Shown here one piece after another: positions 59,401 to 64,000 of a DNA stretch of 64,000 nucleotides. The stretch spans positions 5,828,001 to 5,892,000 of the forward strand of contig NC_087096.1 of the NCBI RefSeq assembly GCF_963855985.1, written 5' to 3'. A program made the position numbers and the translations under genes. This stretch comes from Ostrinia nubilalis (Eukaryota; Arthropoda; Insecta; Lepidoptera; Crambidae). Every line of letters begins with the position of its first letter. Position 1 is the stretch's first letter. The notes below the pieces were generated by a model. It saw only the letters and a program-made list of their open reading frames with translations. It had not been told where the DNA came from and ran no database searches.

Positions 59401-60033
59401 GCTAAATCATTATCGTTCACTAACGAGCTATTAGAAGTACAGGAATGTTTTTTCGGGGACTTCAAGGAATTAGGTATAACATAAAGTTCAATGTGGTATT
59501 TATAGAGTACAATATAATATTTATATCGATCTGATAGTATACTCGACGTATAGCAGTGATGTCGTGTTGAGCGTATTCAGTGCCTACAAATACGGAACCC
59601 TAAAAAAGAACAACGGTTTGGTGTTATTTATTTATGCACATTTTTACTGTTACAAGAAAAGAACAATAATACAAGGGTGTATTATCGGGGAAAACCTTTT
59701 CCTCTTTTTTTTTTCAAATAATAGTTAATTAGTCACTTATGCTAACATCCAAAAATGTAACCCGGTAGGTTTCTTCTTTTATGAACAAATATCAGCCTCC
59801 TCCTTCGCTAACCAAAAACATACATACATATTTCTTATCTTCGACGTAACAAAGTAACGTTACATTTCACGTAGCACATAAAAATGCGATTCGCTGCTAT
59901 TTCAAGTTTTCCCACAAATGATCTTGTGGTCGTAAAACGGCAAATCTTCGCATTCGACACTACATACAAAGGAATATGATAATGAACATTGGTTCGGAAC
60001 ACGTTAGACGCGTTGTTTCGGGTCTACTCGTAG

Positions 60034-60085
60034 TAGGGATGGCGATCTACAATCGATTAATCGACGAATCGATATTCTTGCTCTC
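60034..60085. repeat. Possible hAT-type terminus with ATCGATTA motifs
   Basis: TAGGGATGGCGATCTACAAT is followed by ATCGATTAATCGACGAATCG. The style is that of hAT MITE ends in insects, but a matching right end and 8-bp duplication were not found. Confidence 0.28.
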
Positions 60086-60992
60086 GTGATCGATATGAGA
60101 TGATCGGACAGTTGAAAACTGAGATTCGATTTTTTCTGTCTTTGGTAGGCAACGGTACTGAGCTTTCTTTGTCGCCATGATATTAAGTAATAACCTACTA
60201 AAATAAAAACTAAATCGATCCCTTACAACGGATGTTTGGAAAGTCCATATTATTATCATCGTTTTGTTCCTAAAGCCATACTATTGTGTTCACAAACAAT
60301 AATGTTTTATTTACTTTTGTATTGATTCAAGTCGATTTTAAATATTATAATTTTTACAAAGTATTGCCTTCCCTTCACGCGTCGATGGGACAAAGTTTTC
60401 GCATGGCAAACAGCTAAGGAAGGGTAATAACATCTGTGACCCTTATATCAAAGGGATAAGATCGAATTCTGATCTTTCAGCCATGATACGAACTTGTTAT
60501 GTGGCAGTAGGGTTTTCAACATATGGAGAGGTTTGATCTCGAGTCAATGGCTTCGGAGGTCACTAGGAGTAATAATATCCCTCTTGGATCTTGCGAGGGA
60601 CAACTTTGTAGCATAATATATTAAGTAGTTCTTACGAGTCCTTCAATCCCATACAAAATATAAGATGTCAGAAGAAAACTTTCCGCATATTTTTCGTAAT
60701 TTGAATCCTATTTATTATTTTTTCTGAATATTCTTGTAACTAATGAAAAGCTTTTTCTGTGTTATTCAATTTATCATAACCAGGAATAAATAAATGTATT
60801 CTTAAGATTCTCTATCTAAAAATACCTACACACAAACACAGAATGGCTGAGATTTTTGAACAAAATAGGTAGCGAAAAGTCACTGATTGACTGACAGACT
60901 GACAAGTGCTAGGAGTCTCAAATTTTGCATGGGGGTTCCTTTTAGAACTTAGGTGCTCACTAAGAACGGATTTTACGAAACTCCACCTCTAA

Positions 60993-61186
60993 GGCTGGTT
61001 TTAGTGTCACGCGGACCGTCCGGCGCGGACCCGCTCCGCACGGCCAATCTGTATGAACATCTAGGGAGCGTTTTAGAGTAGGTACCTAATGCGGTCCGGA
61101 GGAACCGCTCGCTCCCTAGCAACTCCATACAGATCGGCTGTGCGGAGCGATCCGCACTGACAGTCTGCGTGACACTAAAACCAGCC
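60993..61186. mobile_element. PIF/Harbinger-like MITE, family GGCTGGTTTTAGTGTCACGC
   Basis: The ends GGCTGGTTTTAGTGTCACGC and GCGTGACACTAAAACCAGCC are exact inverted repeats with TAA on both sides (60990-60992, 61187-61189). The interior is GC-rich with imperfect inverted GCGGACC/GGTCCGC motifs. It lies within the Dscam-like intron. Confidence 0.82.
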
Positions 61187-63881
61187 TAAGAGGGTAAAAC
61201 GGGACCCACGCGTACGAAGTCGCGGGCGGCTACTAGTATACCATAACTATTTATTGTTACAAGGTCTCAGTTAAGTCATGTCGGCGCTATGGGTTGGCAT
61301 ATTAACAACTTTTTCCTTTTATTAGAAAACATGATTATAAACAATTTTAAAGCTTAAAATTCAATGTGAAGTGTGAACCCTGCCCGATTGCCATCGCGGC
61401 GTTGCTTGTTGACTAGCGACAAAGTCTGTTACCTGCGAAGTTGGAGGTTTATTATCAGTTCGGTATAGTCGCAGTTTGGGCCATTCGCGACTTCAGACGT
61501 ATCGACTTGGTTTAGTTACCATTTTTGAACTCTACATTTAGTAGGTATATGATATTACTGTATTCACCCCTTGATCAAACATTATCGTTTCTGTTACAAC
61601 TATTTAAGTAATCACCGTTGGTATAGTACATGCACGTTGTAGAAAAAAAATTACGTGCCATCGTCTATAATTGAATCTGCCACTGTTTTGACGAATGTTT
61701 GATTTGATTATCCTTTTTACCATCAATGACGATTGTTAATTAATGAAATTTGATCAAATGCCAATTTAATAATGAAATAATTATGTAATAAACTTAAATC
61801 ATCATTCTTCAATTTGTTTTGATCCTAATATAATATTTACTTATTCAAAGAGTATTCACTAAAATAATGGAGCGAAAATAAGGTTTCTCTGTAATTTTGA
61901 GTTTCTTAATAAAATGTATGAAATGATGTTTATGTCAGAAGAAAATTGGCGTTGATCGATCAGCACACAGAAATAATAAGATATGTTGAGGGTGATAGAT
62001 GTCTCGTTTTATACATACACGAGTTATAACACGACATAAGATGCAATATATCTTTTTGTCGTCTTTCATTATGAGAACGTAAGAAGTCTTAATCCAACGC
62101 CTTTTTCGATATAAAGCTTAATATCTTTTATTTTAATCTAGCTATTTTTTCAAGTAAAGACAGTTTTATGTTAAGGTTCCTAATGAAAACTGTTAGCAGG
62201 TAAGTATAATTTTCTAATGAGTATTTTATTGATTTTTTAAAGAGTTTCTCAATATTTTAAGCAATTATGTTACTGCTATAGATAGGGTTATTGAAAGATA
62301 TTCGGTATATTTGGGCTAGTGCTGAGAAGAAGAAGGACAGTACTTAGATATGATATTATGATGACACTTCAAGAGTATAAGAATTCTTACTTGTATTACG
62401 AGGTGTCGCCCCGGCGTCAAATTGCCAGAACGTGGTAAGTTAGGAAATGAAGTTTCTCCGTCATAACTGTTTTATAACTTAGTTCCCCGGCTGCGCTGCG
62501 CTGATACGGAGGATCTAAGGGCTCGTTCACACTAGATTATGGCTATCTGAGTGAGAATTTGAGTGTGTACGTGAGTGAGAATGAGCTGTGAGGCTGGACA
62601 AGGGAACATTTTCGAAAATATCTTTTTCGATCTTTCTTAGAAGGCCCGCTCGACATAGTGTGCTCATGATAGAACTATCGGCAAAAACGATACCATATTG
62701 CTCTAATTTTAATTTGCGCAGAGGATCTTATAAATAAAGCTCCTACTTCCGCCAATTTAAGGTAAAACTTACTGTTGCAAAGAGGTTGACGATGCTCTAC
62801 ATATCATTCACTCTCATTATGTGAGGACGCGCCTTTAGGGCTCAGAACATTTGAGTGGAGTGGTGAAGTTTTATGTCTGATGAACTTAGCGTCCTTATAA
62901 TTTTGGCGGTCGCAAATGATCATAACATAATTTGGCATATTTCAGTTTTGTATAAAACACAATAATAAAAAAAATACGATGACGGGAAACAATAAAAAAG
63001 TTGGTTAAATTTTAAAAAAAAGTTCAGCAGTACACATCGTTGATTTTCAATAATAGCCTTGAAGCGTCATCAAAAGGTTTCATCTCATGTCATTGAATGG
63101 TTTTCAACTTTTCATTACAACATTTTTGGCCACATTTTGTATAAAAGTGGTGTGAAAAAGGTTGTCAGACTATTCAGGCATTTTTAAATTAAAGTCTACC
63201 GTCGCGTTTGTCTCTCAGTAATCTCAAAGCTACTGAAGAGATTACGGAAAATACTTCTTTTCACGAAAAAATAAAAATAAACACGAGAAATCTTTGTAAG
63301 TCGTAGTCGAAACGCTAGAATAGAATTTGTTAAAAATAAAAATAAATAATAAATAAAATACACACCTAATCTCGTCTTTACTTGTTACACGTCATGATGA
63401 GCGCCAGATTATACTATACTTAATTATTCGTAAAAAAATAGAAATAATACTTCTACGAATCATAACTAAATAAATGTTTAACAAGTCTGAACAAAAACGT
63501 GCGTTTAAAATTAGCTTGACGAATTGAAACAAATATCAAACTAATCATACCCTAAATAATACCCATAAACCGTTTCATCTCTCTTGGCATGAGATTTGGG
63601 CCAGTTTCACCGGTTCCTGAAAGATAAGTAGGTACTTATCTAATATGTAGAGCTATTATCAAATAGGTAAATACGAAACTGTTTGCTGATCATCGGAATC
63701 TTTGTCTGCCAAATATCTATTTCGAGTCCTGTAATACCACAATGTAAGTGGAAGTAGTATTGCGCGGAACATCACTCATCGTGATTCACAATGATGACCG
63801 CGACCACTCTGACAAAAGTGTACCGACTGAGAAGAAGAAAACTAAAATTGTACTTTAAGTTACTTTTTCTTTTGTCTACAG

Positions 63882-64000
63882 GCACGTCCTCTCAGACGGC
63901 AAGCTGGTGCTGGGCGCAAGAAGGTCACTCTTGGATGCGAACAGTGGTGGTGGTGGAGCGATCCTGAGGTGCAGGGCTTCTAATCGCGCCGGCACCGTGC
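63882..64000 (+). CDS. Dscam-family protein, next exon: second half of Ig domain 1 (cut by window end)
   Basis: The exon starts after a pyrimidine tract and ACAG (63878-63881). Its first G completes the Arg codon opened by the previous exon, so the phases match exactly. It reads HVLSDGKLVLGARRSLLDAN, then a short Gly run, then AILRCRASNRAGTV, and runs off the window. The SDGKLV strand and the YxC-like LRCRASNxAG motif with the second Ig cysteine follow PGLR as they do in Dscam Ig1. Together the two exons give a complete disulfide pair (C in AACRATG, C in LRCRAS) around the Trp. The four-Gly insertion before the second cysteine is unusual for this domain and may be lineage-specific. The call is firm at family level only. 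Confidence 0.87.

Larger units (their letters stand above)
56121..63881 (+). other. Intron inside Ig1 of the Dscam-like gene (7.76 kb)
   Basis: The donor GTAAGT is at 56121 and the acceptor AG at 63880-63881. The intron interrupts an Arg codon after its second base. It contains two decayed copies of the preceding exon near its 5' end and a Harbinger-like MITE at 60993-61186. A short match to the lepidopteran TACGGAACCCTAAAAA repeat end lies at 59591-59607, and a possible hAT-like terminus (TAGGGATGGCGATC) lies near 60034. I see no further exon in the remaining sequence. Confidence 0.8.

Overview
The window looks like nuclear DNA of an insect, most likely a moth or butterfly (Lepidoptera). It is AT-rich, has almost no long ORFs, and has GT-AG introns. 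It is full of lepidopteran-type repeats: RTE retrotransposon 3' ends carrying a conserved C-terminus and ATGATG or GAAC tails, short TTA/TAA-flanked MITEs, hAT and Tc1/mariner-type elements, and a Helitron-like element ending in CTAG. Nothing bacterial, viral or CRISPR-like was found.

The only host gene I can support is at the right end on the + strand. Two exons (55910-56120 and 63882-64000) encode the end of a signal peptide and most of a first Ig domain that strongly resembles the N-terminus of Dscam-family cell-adhesion molecules. They are separated by a 7.76-kb intron and the gene continues beyond the window. The exon carrying the start codon was not found. Directly behind the first exon are two decayed tandem copies of its 3' half, one of which keeps an intact donor site.

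Layout: 1-7.5 kb is sparse non-coding DNA with several MITEs and the first of three long-armed foldback elements (4.2-5.3 kb). 7.5-11.6 kb holds RTE fragments, a 106-bp tandem repeat and two near-perfect palindromes. 12.5-14.7 kb is a hAT element containing an RTE copy with a twin-priming-like inversion. 15.9-21.3 kb has a palindromic TA-flanked element, an R4/Dong-like reverse transcriptase relic and an inverted repeat pair. 21-28 kb is mostly unexplained, with a 126-bp identical direct duplication and two GC-rich patches. 28-41 kb has two more foldback elements, one of them invaded by an RTE fragment and by an element with 4-bp target duplications that keeps a small transposase-like exon. 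41-48 kb has MITEs, RTE tails and a four-level nest of elements. 48.9-50.7 kb has nine AATTTTGGTG-type decamers. 50.7-63.9 kb is mainly featureless intronic or upstream DNA with one Helitron-like and one Harbinger-like MITE.

The genes do not form a pathway. The biology readable here is one neuronal/immune adhesion gene in a landscape of mostly dead transposons. All calls come from reading the sequence by eye; no database search was run.
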